NCBI RefSeq assembly: GCF_031755915.1
Contig: NC_083385.1
Span: 19,691,001 to 19,755,000, forward strand
Origin: Ziziphus jujuba
Lineage: Eukaryota > Streptophyta > Magnoliopsida > Rosales > Rhamnaceae
Length of the DNA stretch: 64,000 nt
Direction: 5' to 3'
The notes below the pieces were generated by a model. It searched no databases, was not told the origin of the DNA, and was given only the letters and a program-made list of their open reading frames with translations. The translations under genes were made by a program, and so were the position numbers. Shown here in pieces: positions 1 to 12,199 of this stretch (positions are counted from its first letter, which is position 1; every line of letters starts with the position of its first letter).

Positions 1-3000
1 CTACCTATTTTCAGGTGATAAGGATGATTTTCAGGTGGTAATTAAGTAAATTTTGTTGATGGTAGCTTGTATAGTGTGTTTAGTATTTGTTGACCTGGCT
101 TAATTGTATAAGCTTTGTCAACAGTTTTAGTTCCTTGAATTTGAGAAAGTTGTTACTTGACTGCAGTTCCCCATGTGTGAAGGGCGTTTTATTATCGGTG
201 CTAAGTTCTCATTAGTAAAGTTTCATCTGTCTTTCTAGTAGAGTTCTATATCTGTTTTGCAGTGATTTCCTCATCAGTTGCAATGCAATTTTGAGTTGTT
301 CGTGTTTCCTTTCTGGTGATAAGGATGATTTTCAGGGGTAATTAAGTAAATTTTGTTGTTGGTAACTTGTAGAGTTTGTTTAGTATTTGTTGACTTGGAT
401 CAATTGTATAAGCTTTGTCAACAACCTGAACTTGAGAAAGTTGTTGCTTGAGTGCAGTTCCCCATGTGCGAAGGGCGTTTGAGTGTGAGTGCTCCACTAT
501 CATTGAAGCAAGATAGAGGAAATTGGTGGATGCTAATAAGGCAGGCTTGGATTATTGTCAGCTATGATTTTTCGTTTCCTTGAAGTTGTCATTAATAAAG
601 TTTTATGTCTTGCTAGTAAAGTTCTATCAATTTTGCAGTGATGTCCTTATCAGTTGCAATGTCATTTGAGTTCGTCTTGTATTGTATTGAGGTAGTTGTA
701 GTAGAAGATATGTGGTACTTTCCTTTGCAGCAGGGCGAATGCTCAACATGAGTGGCTGAGTTGCATGATGTTCAATGGCAAAATGACCTTCGGTGATAAG
801 GACGATTTTGGGGAGGTAAGTAAGTAAGTTTAGTTGTTGGTAACTTTTAGAGTTTGTTAGTATTTGTTGACTTGGCTTAATTGTATAGGCTTTGTTTACC
901 TGAATTTGATAAAGTTGTTGCTTGATTGTCAGTGCTCTGCTATCATTGAGGCAAGGTAGAAGAAATTGGTGGATGCTAATAAAGGCAGGCTTGGATTTTT
1001 GTCAGCTATGATTTTTAGTTTACTGGAAGTTCTCATTGGTAAAGTTTTATCTGTCTTGCTAGTAAACTATCTGTTTTGCGGTGATGTCCTTATCAGTTGT
1101 AGAGTTTGTTGGTAGCGTAGAGTTTGTGTAGTACTTGTTGACTTGGCTTTATTGTATAAGCTTTATCAACAATTGTAGTTCCCCGAATTTGAGGAAGTTG
1201 TTGCTTGAGTGCAGTTCTCCATGTGTGATGGGCATTTGATTGTCAGTGCTCCACTATCATTGAAGCAAGACAGAGGATATTGGTGGATGCTAATAAAGGC
1301 AGGCTAGGATTGTTGTGAGCTATGACTTTTAGTTTCTATGAAGTTCTCATTGGTAAAGTTTTGTCTTTCTTGCTAGTAAAGTTATGTCTGTTTTGTGGTG
1401 ATGTCCTTATCACTTGTAGAGTTTGTCGGTAACTTGTGGAGTTTGTTTAGTGATTGTTGACTTGGCTTAATTGTGTAAGCTTTATCAACAATTTTAGTTC
1501 CCCGAATTTGAGAAAGTTGTTGCTTGAGTGCAATTCCCCATGTGTGATGGGAATTTGATTGTCAGTGCTCCACTATCATTGAAGCAAGATAGAGGATATT
1601 GGTTGATGCTAATAAATGCAGGCTTGGATTATTGTCAGCTATGATTTTTTGTTTCCTTGAAGTTTTCATTAATAAAGTTTTATGGCTTGCTAGTAAAGTT
1701 CTATCTGTTTTGCAGTGATGTCCTTATCAGTCGCAATGTCATTTGAGTTGGTCTTGTATTGTCTTGAGGTAGTTGGAGGAGAAGATATGTGGTACTTTCC
1801 TTTGCAGCAGGGTGAATGCTCAACATGATTGGCCGAGTTGCAGGATGCTTAATGACAAAATGACCTTCGGTGATAGGGGGGTTAGTTAAGTACATTTAGT
1901 TGTTGGTAACTTTTAGAGTTTGTTTAGTACTTGTTAACTTGGCTTAATTGTATAAGCCTTGTTTACCTGAATTTGATAAAGTTGTTGCTTGATGGAATTC
2001 CGCATGCTTGAAGGGTGTCTGATTGTCAGTGCTCCATATCATTGAAGCAAGGTGGTGGATGCTAATAAAAGCAGGCTTGGATTTTTGTCAGCTATGATTT
2101 TTAGTTTCCTTGAAGTTCTCATTAGTAAAGTTTTATCTGTCTTGCTAGTAAAGATCTATCTGTTTCACGCTGATGTCCTGGTGGAGTTCGTTGGTAACGT
2201 AGAGTTTGTTTAGTACTTGTTGACTTGGCTTTAATGTATAAGCTATATCAACAATTTTAGTTCCCTGAATTTGAGAAAGTTGTTGCTTGAGTGCAGTTCC
2301 CCATGTGTGAAGGGCATTTGATGGTCAGTGCTCCACCATCATTGAAGCATGATAGAGGAAATTGGTGGATGCTAATAAAGGGAGGCTTGGTTTATTGTCA
2401 GCTATGAATTTTCGTTTTGTTGAAGTTCTCATTAGTAAAGTTTGATCTGTCTTTGCTAGTAAAGTTCTACCTATTTTGCAGTGATTGTCTTGGGGTAGAA
2501 GATATGTTGTACTTTCCTATGCAGCAGGGTGAATGCTCAACATGATTGGCTGGTTGTGTAATGTTGAATGGCAAAGTGACTTTCTGGTGATGAGGATGTT
2601 TTTCAGGTGTAATTAAGTAAATTTTATTGTTGGCGACTTGTAGAGCTTGTTTAGTATTTGTTGGCTTGGCTTAATTGTAGTTCCCTGAATTTGAAAAGTT
2701 GTTGCTTGAGTGCAGATCCCCATGTGTGAAGGGCATTTGATTGTCAGTGCTCCACTATCATTGAAGCAAGGTAGAATTTGGTGGATGCGAAAGGCAGGCT
2801 TGGATTTTTGTCAGCTATGATTTTTAGTTTCCTTGAAGTTCTCATTAGTAAAGTTATATCTGTCTTGCTAGTAAAGATCTATCTGTTTTGCGGTGATGTT
2901 CTTATCACATGTAGAGTTCGTTGGTAACGTAGAGTTTGTTTAGTACTTGTTGACTTGGCTTTATTGTATAAGCTTTATCAACAATTTTAGTTCCCTGAAT

Positions 3001-6000
3001 TTGAAGTTGTTGCTTGAGTGCAGTTCCCCATGTGTGAAGGGCACTTGATTCCCATCATTGAAGCATGATAGAGGAAATTGGTGGATGCTAATAAAGGGAG
3101 GCTTGGTTAATTGTCAGCTATTAATTTTCGTTTCCTTGGAAGTTCTCATTAGTAAAGTTTGATCTTTGCTAGTAAAGTTCTACCTATTTTGCAGTGATTG
3201 TCTTGAGGTAGTTGTAGGAGAAGATATGTGGTACTTTCCTATGCAGCAGGGTGGATGCTCAACGTGATATGTTGAAAGACAAAATGACTTTTTGGTGATA
3301 AGGATGATTTTCAGGGGTAATTAAGTAAATTTTGTTGTTGGTCACTTGTAGAGTTTGTTTAGTATTTGTTGACTTGGCATAATTGTATAAGCTTTGTCAA
3401 CAATTTTAGTTCCCTTAATTTGAGAAAGTTGTTGCTTGAGTGCAGTTCCCCATGTGTGAAGGGCGTTTGATTGTCGGTGCTCCACTATTATTGAAGCAAG
3501 ATAGAGGAAATTGTTGGATGCAAACAAGGCAGGCTTGGATTATTGTCTGCTATGATTTTTCGTTTCCTTGAAGTTCTAATTAATAGTCTTTTTTCTTGCT
3601 AGTGAAGTTCTATCTTTTTTGCAGTGATGTCCTTATCAGTTGCAATGTCATTTGAGTTGGTCTTGTATTGTCTTGAGGTAGTTGTAGGAGAAGATATGTG
3701 GTACTTTCCTCTGCAGCATGGTGAATGGTCAACAGGCTGAGTTGCATGATGTTCAATGACAAAATGACCACCGGTGATATGGACAATTTTTGGGGGTAAT
3801 TAAGTAAATTTAGTTGTTGGTGACTTTTTAGAGTTTGTTTAGTATTTGTTGACTTGGCTTAATTGTGTAAGCTTTGTTTAACTGAATTTGATAAAGTTGT
3901 TGCTTGATGCAATTCCCCATGCTTGAAGGGCGTCTGATTGTCAGTGCTCCATATCATTGAAGCAAGGTGGTGGATGCTAATAAAAGCAGGCTTGGATTTT
4001 TGTCAGCTATGATTTTTAGTTTCCTTGAAGTTCTCATTAGTAAAGTTTTCTGTCTTGCTAGTAAAGATCTATCTGTTTCACGCTGATGTCCTGGTGGAGG
4101 TCTTTGGTAACGTAGAGTTTGTTTAGTACTTGTTGACTTGGCTTTAATGTATAAGCTATATCAACAATTTTAGTTCCCTGAATTTGAGAAAGTTGTTGCT
4201 TGAGTGCAGTTCCCCATGTGTGAAGGGCACTTGATTCCCATCATTGAAGCATGATAGAGGAAATTGGTGGATGCTAATAAAGGGAGGCTTGGTTAATTGT
4301 CAGCTATTAATTTTCGTTTCCTTGGAAGTTCTTATTAGTAAAGTTTGATCTTTGTTTAGTACTTGTTAACTTGGCTTAATTGAATAAGCCTTGTTTACCT
4401 GAATTTGATAAAGTTGTTGCTTGATGGAATTCCCCATGCTTGAAGGGCGTCTGATTGTCAGTGCTGATTGTCAGTTCTCCACTATCATTGAAGTGAGATA
4501 GAGAATTGGTGGATGCTAATAAAGGCAGGCTAGGATTATTGTCAGCTATGATTTTTAGTTTCCTTGGAAGTTCTCATTGGTAAAGTTTTATCTTTCTTTC
4601 TAGTAAAGTTCTATCTGTTTCGTGGTGATGTCCTTATCACTTGTAGAGTTTGTCGGTAACTTGTAGAGTTTGTTTAGTGATTGTTGACTGGTATAAGCTT
4701 TATCAACAATTTTATTTCCCTGAATTTGAGAAAGTTTTTGCTTGAGTGCAGTTCCCCATGTGGGAAGGGCATTTGATTCTCCACCATCATTGAAGCAGGA
4801 TAGAGGAAATTTGTGGATGCTAATAAAGGCAGGCTTGGATTATTGTCAGCTATGATTCTTCGTTTCCTTGGAAGTTTTCATTAATGAAGTTTTATGGCTT
4901 GCTCGCAAAGTTCTATCTGTTTTGCTGTGATGTCCTTATCAGTTGCAATGTCATTTGAGTTGGTCTTGTATTGTCTTGAGGTAGTTGTAGGAGAAGATAT
5001 GTGGTACGTTCCTTTGCAGCAGGGTGAATGCTCAACATGATTGGCGGAATTGCATGATGTTCAATGACAAAATGACCTTTGGTGATAAGGACGATTTTCC
5101 AGGGGTAATTAAGTAGATTTAGTTGGTAACTTTTAGTTTGTTTAGTATTTGTTGACTTGGCTTAATTGTATAAGCTTTGTTTACCTGAAATTGATAAAGT
5201 TGTTGCTTGACGCAATTCCCCATGTTTGAAGGGCATTTGATTGTCAGTGCTCCGCTGTCATTGAAGCAAGGTAGAAGAAATTGGTGGATGCTAATAAAGG
5301 CAGGCTTGGATTTTTGTCAGCTATGATTTGTAGTTTCCTTGAAGTTCTCATTAGTAAAAGTTTTATCTGTCTTGCTAGTAAAGTTCTATCGGTTTTGTGG
5401 TGATGTCCTTATCACCTGTAGAGTTCCTTGGTAACGTGGAGTTTGTTTAGTACTTGTTTACTTGGCTTTATTGTATAAGCTTTGTCAACAATTTTAGTTT
5501 CCTGAATTTGAGAAAGTTGTTGCTTGAGTGCAGTTCCCCATGTATGAAGGGCATTTGCTCCACCATCATTGAAGCATGATAGAGGAAATTGGTGGATGCT
5601 AATAAAGGGGGGCTTGGTTTATTGTCAGCTATGAATTTTCGTTTCCTTGAAGTTTTCATTAGTAAAGTTTGATCTGTCTTTGCTAGTAAAGTTCTGCCTA
5701 TTGTGCAGTGATTGTCTTGAGGTAGTTGTAGGAGAAGCTATGTGGTACTTTCCTATGCAGCAGGGTGAATGCTCAACATGATTGGCTGGTTACAGTGTTG
5801 AATGACAAAATGACTTTTTGCTGGTAAGGATGATTTTCAGGGGTGATTTAAGTAAAGTTTGTTGTTAACTTGTAGATTTTGTTTAGTATTTGTTGACTTG
5901 GTTTAATTGTATAAGCTTTGTCAACAATTTTAGTTCCCTGAATTTGCGAAAGTTGTTGCTTGAGTGCAGTCCCCCATGTGTGAAGGGTGTTTGATCGTCA

Positions 6001-6300
6001 GTGCTCCATTATCATTAAAGCAAGATGGGAGGAAATTGGTGGATTCTAATAAAGGCAGGCTTGGCTTATTTTCAGCTGTGATTTTTGATTCCTTGGAAGT
6101 TCTCATTGGTGAAGTTTTGTCTGCCTTGCTAGTAAAGGTCTATCTGTTTTGCATTGATTTCCTTATTAGTTGCGATGTAATTTGAGTTTGTCTTGCATTG
6201 TCTTGGGGTAGTTGTAGGAGAAGATATGTGGTACTTTCCTATGCAGCAGGGCGAATGCTCAACATGATTGGCTGAGTTGCATCATTTTTAATGACTTATT
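1..6300. repeat. Young tandem array of two alternating modules (A about 300 bp, B about 170 bp)
   Basis: Two modules recur in one orientation. Module A (about 300 bp) runs from a 'gagtttgtttagtatttg' start through 'cagttccccatgtgtgaa' and 'ggtggatgctaataaaggc' to 'gcagtgatgtccttatcag'. I see about 17 copies, starting near 60, 360, 838, 1105, 1420, 1900, 2185, 2630, 2915, 3340, 3815, 4095, 4355, 4640, 5115, 5420 and 5870. Module B (about 170 bp) contains 'gaagatatgtggtactttcc' and 'ggtgaatgctcaacatg'. It appears about nine times, near 300 (truncated), 660, 1735, 2483, 3200, 3645, 4950, 5715 and 6175. The usual order is A-A-B or A-B, so the array has a higher-order period of roughly 450-800 bp. 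Copies differ by point changes and small indels, with no conserved reading frame, so I read it as non-coding. The array may continue to the left of the window. Confidence 0.9.
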
Positions 6301-6429
6301 ATATTATTGGTATCAGTTCTATACTTCAAATTATTTTCGCTATATTTGTGCTGATATCTTTGAGGTCTTATTCTGCTTGTTACATTATTCTCTGTTGGAC
6401 GTATGTGGAGTTTAGTTGCTCTCTGTGTT

Positions 6430-6520
6430 TGTGTTTGTTTTTGTTTTTGTTTTAATCTTCAGGTATCGAGTGGTACGTGGGAAGATTCTCTTGCTAGCGG
6501 TTCTGATAGCTGCTGATAAA
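6430..6520 (+). other. Possible terminal exon of a gene lying mostly upstream of the window
   Basis: A T-rich tract ending in 'taatcttcag' at about 6463 looks like a strong splice acceptor. In one frame the DNA after it reads SSGTWEDSLASGSDSC and then stops near 6515, a low-complexity serine-rich tail of the sort found at protein C-termini. If this is real, the tandem array to the left would lie in an intron of a gene that starts before position 1. There is no second supporting exon in the window, so this is only a suggestion. Confidence 0.15.
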
Positions 6521-8500
6521 TTAGGAAAATGCTGCTCAATGCAGTTCCATGTATAATTTTCTCAGTTTCATTTTTTTTTTTTTAATTATTTTCACCAAAT
6601 GGTGGATTAATATATTTTCTTGTTTCTTTTCACTGTTTTTCCCCCTTATTTACTCCTAGTTTTGTAATTTTTTTCCCTTCTAATGTTTTCCCTTGAAGTT
6701 TTTAGTTATTATTATTATTTTATTTTATGGATTTGGTCTTTACTTTTGAAGATTAAAAAGAACAATTTTAATTTTTGTTTTTATTTTTAACTTTGATTCT
6801 ATCATGCCCATGATGCGCACAGCATTTTTTATTCCTTTTCAATTATTCCTTCTACTAGTTGCAGTGTAGTGTCTTCCTTTATGTTAGCAAGGAGATGGAG
6901 ATTGTTGCTTAGTTCTGTATAAATGTGGGTCCTCTTTCAGGGATCGCTAATGCTAACTTGCTTTGTATTCCCATCTTCAATTTTTTTATAGCCTGCTTCT
7001 TCTTCTTCTTCTCTCTTTCTTTTTTTCTTTTTTTATTTTTTATTTTTTATTTTTTTTAACTGAATGCGAACCAAGCAGAACATATAGTTGTTAGTTGTTT
7101 TTTATTTTTTTATTTATATATATATATATATAGATATATTTTTTTTTATAAATTGATAATTGAGATAATTTGATATCTCAAATTTTCCTGCTGCAAGGCT
7201 CATATGGACGTTTGGTGAATTATGGTGCCTTTTTTTTTTTTGGTTTGGTTATTTTCTTCTTTCTTATTTTTCTATTGATATTGCACTTTGATGATCATGC
7301 TTAAACGCAAGTTTTGCATTGGTGTATATGCAGTTGCAGGCTGAACGGTTTTGGTGATAAGAGGCTTGTCACTCTTCTTGTTTATTTCAAATCGTTTAGG
7401 TGTGTTTTCATAAAGGTTCTTTGTTGCTCTATTACCAATGAAAGCTAGCTAGTGTCCAATTATTAAATATTTTGTGATGCCATGGCAGCTGTTACAACTT
7501 GCTGAATTGGAGTTGCTTCTGTGATCAAATTTAATTTGGGTTTTGCTCTGTGACTACAGTGAAATGATTTCTATCCATGTGAGGTAGAATTTGATTATGG
7601 TATATTTCTTTATGCTGTTTGTATTTTTTGGAATCTAATTAATTTAGTGAATGATTTAAAATTAAAGGTTTTCTGCCTCAATACTGTTTTTCAGGGAGTT
7701 GGATTTCCATCAAATTCTGTTGGGATATATGCCATCTGTTGATTTATTATTGGGCTTATTGGTATTAGTTCTGTATTTGGAATAGTGTTCACAGTGTTCA
7801 TGTTGCATTAATTTATAATTTTTTTGTGGTATGGTAAAATAGGTTGCAGGTGGAATGTTGTGGCATATTGGTGTTTTTAGGTGGAGAAATTGTAGTTAGA
7901 CATGCACCTTGAGGAATCTGTTGGATCGTTTTAATCATATTTGCTATTTATTGAAGGTTTGCATTATTGGATTTGAGGGATGTATTTATGTTTTGGGTTT
8001 TACTTTCTTGAATTCTTTAATGTCTTCCACTAAAGTGACTTCAAATGATTTCTAGTGGTTTCCACTTTAGTATTGATTTCAGTAACACTTGCATCTAATA
8101 GACCCTTTCTTGATTCAATGATTATGTTCAAATGACATTATTTAATATGTGGTGAAACCTTGTTCTTGTGCTTAAATAGGTTGCTATAGCTACAAATTTG
8201 ACAAATGGACTTGTATGCACTTCAACATAGTTAGTTCTCGCTTTTTGAGATAGAAGATAATGACATCTAGTTACTAAGGTGTGTAGGATTTCTAGATTCA
8301 TGGTTTATTCCTCTTCTTGGTTTCCTTGAAGGATCTAGGTGCATCTCTTTTGATATCTTTGATTTTTGAAGTGTTTAGTAATACAAATGTCTGTTATTGC
8401 TTTATAATACATCACTGAAAGCAAGTTGATATCTAATTTCTAATTATTTGTGATGGTTTGACAGCAATTGCAACTAGTTTTTGATTGGGAGTTACCTATC
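6521..8500. other. Non-coding AT-rich stretch, no gene seen
   Basis: The stretch holds T-rich tracts near 6565-6790 and 7010-7060 and a (TA)n run near 7115-7135. It has no open frame with recognisable protein similarity. A diverged copy of the array's 'C' segment ('attagttctgtatttggaat') appears near 7760, so the older repeat field may begin here. Confidence 0.6.
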
Positions 8501-10954
8501 AATTTCACTTCTCTGATCTATGGCTGTGATTAGATCTGTGGCTGTGATGAAATGCTTTTAACTGATGTATGGTAATTTACGCCCTCTGGTTTAGGTTATT
8601 TCTTTTTGCTAGAATTTTAACTGTTGATTCGTGGCTATTCCAAGGCGGTTGTGACATATGGTTTTCTTGCTTCAAAAATTTATTATCTGAGCACGTTCTG
8701 TATTGCAGTGTTATCTGTTCCCAATTGCAATATTTCTCTGCCACGGAAGTCCAACGTTGGATGAATGTTTGTTGAGATTGAAATAGAGTACATTGTACAA
8801 AGATCTCGTTATCAGTTCCATATTTGGAATGGAATGGTATTCATGGTAGCTGTGCTCGTAGCTATGGACTAAATAATTTTTTGTGACTATTCTGTTATCT
8901 ATGATAATGATGCTGATGACCATTGATTCTGATGATTCATCTTTTCAGATCTGCTCTCCTCTGATTGATCTCATTGGATAATTCATACTTTTCTCCTTGA
9001 ATTTCTTGTAATTATACTATTGTTTCAAGCGTCCTCACTGGTTATATTGAGATTCAGTCTCAGATCTGTCCTGCCTTTGATCAATGATGATGCTCACAGG
9101 ATAAGTTGTATTTTTCTGCTTTCATGTTTTTTGTTAGTACACTATTTTTCTGCTCCTATCTACACACACACTAAAATATTAATTTTCTAATTTCATGTGA
9201 TTACTTTATTTATCTATGAGAACAATGTTGATGACGTTTGAATCGATTGGTTGTCTCCTGATCTGACTTGCCTCTGACTTCGGATTTTGTCAATTGGTCG
9301 TCTCCCAATCTGATATGCCTCTAGTCAACAATGATGCTTTTCCTTCTATACGTTCTATTGAAGCGTGTTCAAATTTTCTCTATTGATGTGTGTCTATTCC
9401 ATGAAGGTGTATTGACTTATTTTTATGTATTTTAGGTTGGCTCTTTGGTGTCTGATGAACTTGGTGGGTGCTCATAAAGGAGGATTTGATTTAATTACTA
9501 TGATTTTTTAGTCGCTTCAAAAAGTTCTTATCTGAATGCTTACGTATAGCATCTGTTTCCAGTTGTAATGTTCTAAGTTGGATTTTCTGCCTGATCTCCT
9601 CCAGAAATGATGTAAAATCCAATGTTCGATGAAAGTTGTCAAGATCGACACTGAAGAGGTTGTAGAAAGATCTCAGTATCAGTTATCTTTTTGGGATGGT
9701 ATTCATGCGTCTATCTATGCTATATCTAAATTTCTAATTTCTTGTGATTGTGATGATTGATTGTCTCAATTCTGGCAAACCTCTAATTGCTTTTCATTGG
9801 ATAATTCATATTTCTGCTTTCTTGAATTTTTTTGTTACTCCACTATTATATTTCGAGCATTCTTACCAGTTGCATTGTGATTCTAGAATTTTCTCTGTTG
9901 CTACAATGCTATTTCAAATTCTTATGGCATATGTTTATGGATTTTAGGCTGCTTTTTGGTATCTGATGAATTTGGTGGATGCTCATAAAGAAGGGCTTGA
10001 ATTAAATTTTTGCCATGATTTTTTTGTTCCATCAAAAAATTTTCTTATCTGAAAGCTTTATAGCAGTGACATCTGTTTTCAGTTGCAATGTTGTAAGTTT
10101 TTCTGCCTTTATCTAGGGAGGGAGATATGTGGTAATGTCCAGTGGAGGATGAATGTTTGCTGATTAAGGCAAAAATGGGTTGTACAAAAGTGTCTCTATT
10201 TTGATTGGTGTTCATGATATATGTGGTTCTATCTTATGCACTAAAATTCAAATTTCTCGCAATTATTCCATTATCTTTTAGAATGATGCTGATGACTCTG
10301 TGTTGAGGTGTTTCGTTGACTCAGATATGATCTGCTTCTGCCCTGCCTCTAGTTGATAAATGATGCTTTTCATTGGATAAATCTTATTTTCTGCTTTCTT
10401 TATTTTTTGTTTGTTAGCACACTATTATGTCAAGTGTCCCTATCAGTTGCATTGTGCTTTTGGTAATGTTTGTTTTGCCTTGAACAATTATGGGATGAGG
10501 ATATGTGGACAATTCCAGTTTTGGTTGAATTTGAAAAATTTCTTGCTTGGACTGCAGTTTCTAAAGTGTGAAGGGCATTTGACTTTCGGTTATTGCACTT
10601 ATGGGTTTCTTTTTAGGAGCTGTGCAAATATTCTGTCATCTTTGTTTAAGTTGTAATATCTGTTTCATCGGCTATCATTGAAAGCGAGGTAGACAAAGTT
10701 GGTGGATGCTCATAAAGGTTGCTTTGATTATTCAACCCTGACATTTTCATTTGTTTGAAATTCTTATATGTACACACACATGACTTACCAAGATGTTTAT
10801 ATTAGGTGCAATGTGGTTTGAAGTGGTCCAATACAGGATGAACAATCACCTTGACATGCTCAGTTGCATGTTGTTCAATTACTTATGAGGATATTGGAAT
10901 CAGTTCTATATTTAGAATGGTGTTCGTGGTATTTGCCCTAATACATAGTGTAAC

Positions 10955-11154
10955 ATTCTGATTGCTTGTTACACTATTCTATAGGTTGCACTATTGTCCC
11001 ATAAAGTGATGTTTGTTGAAGTTTATTATCTTTATAAGTGGAGTGTATATTTGTGGAAGATTCTGATTGCTTGTTATGCTGTTCTATAGGGTTGCAGTTG
11101 CACTATTGTCCCAGAAAGTGATGTCTGGGAGTTTTATTGTCTTTATAAATGGAG
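10955..11154. repeat. Direct tandem duplication, period about 105 bp
   Basis: Two adjacent copies begin 'attctgattgcttgtta' at 10955 and 11060. They share 'gcactattgtccca' and 'agtgatgt' with several substitutions. The duplication lies inside the diverged repeat field. Confidence 0.75.
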
Positions 11155-11420
11155 ATAGATGCTCTTTTATATCATATGCTACTGATTGAAGGTTCACAGC
11201 ACATAACTTACAGATGGAGTACTTCTTGTAGGTTTCCAGTGCAGTGATTTATTGCCTTTCGTGATGTGCTTTTATTCTGATAAGTCAATCCAATTGTTTA
11301 CTTATTCAATTTCAATGAGTGAATTTTCAACATTTCTTTTTTCTTTCTGGTAATATGCACAGCAAACATTATTCGTACTAAATTGTGTTTGCGAAAGCAA
11401 TTTCCATGGGGGTTGAAATG

Positions 11421-11530
11421 TCTTTTTGGTAAAAAATTATTCTCTTACATCATATTTGCTATTGATGAAAGGTTCATTACAATCTTTTCGGTAAAAATTC
11501 TTCTTACATCATATTTGCTATTAATGAAGC
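11421..11530. repeat. Direct tandem duplication, period about 62 bp
   Basis: Copies at 11421 and 11483 share 'tcttacatcatatttgctat' with minor differences. It is a local duplication within the old repeat field. Confidence 0.7.
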
Positions 11531-11749
11531 AATCATTGCATACATATGTTTTTGAGAAACTTCTTGATATCCTTTTCTTGCTTATAGTCCTTTTTACCTT
11601 TTCTGTGTTGCTGATTAATTGTCAGCTATTGGAAATAAAAAACTAGTAGTCGGTTAGCTGATGGTTTAGATGGTTTCTGCAGGATATTTTAAAATCTTGT
11701 TTTGGTGCTTGGACTGCAGTTCTCTAATATGGAGGATATTTGGTTTAGT

Positions 11750-12054
11750 GGTTTGTTGCTCTTCCTGGTTTCTTTTTACAAACCGTGTGAATCGCTTATC
11801 ATTATTTAATGTCTAGTATTATGAAGGTTTGTTGTCTTACCATTATTCTAAGCAATGCCTCGAGTCAATGCAGTAACTTGGTTTGCAGTTCTTCCATGCC
11901 ATGGTTTGTTGCTCTTCCTGGTTTCTTTTTACAAACCGTGTGAATCTCTTATCATTATTTAATGTCTAGTATTATGAAGGTTTGTTGTCTTACCATTATT
12001 CTAAGCAATGCCTCTGAGTCAATGCAGTAACTTGGTTTGCAGTTCTTCCATGCC
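11750..12054. repeat. Near-identical 153-bp tandem duplication
   Basis: The copies are at 11750-11902 and 11903-12054. They differ at only a few positions (for example 'gaatcgctta' against 'gaatctctta' and 'gcctcgagtc' against 'gcctctgagtc'). This is much less divergence than the surrounding old repeats, so the duplication is recent. The end motif 'cagttcttccatgccatgg' appears again alone at about 13442. Confidence 0.9.
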
Positions 12055-12199
12055 TTGGGTCAATAATGATTGCTTTTGTTGGATAGGTGGTGTATTTTTT
12101 ATTCCTTCAAAATTTTTTATTATAAGCGGTGACGTCCCTAACAGTTGCATTGCACCACGAGTTGGAGTCCATTTTCTAAGACGAACACTCCAAGTTGGT

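Noticed and set aside
5964..6185. 73-codon frame in the tandem array
   Set aside because: The frame is not kept in other array copies, which carry stops and indels at the same places.
1..6300. Array considered as a CRISPR locus
   Set aside because: Repeats are long (300 and 170 bp), without unique short spacers, and the DNA is from a plant nucleus.
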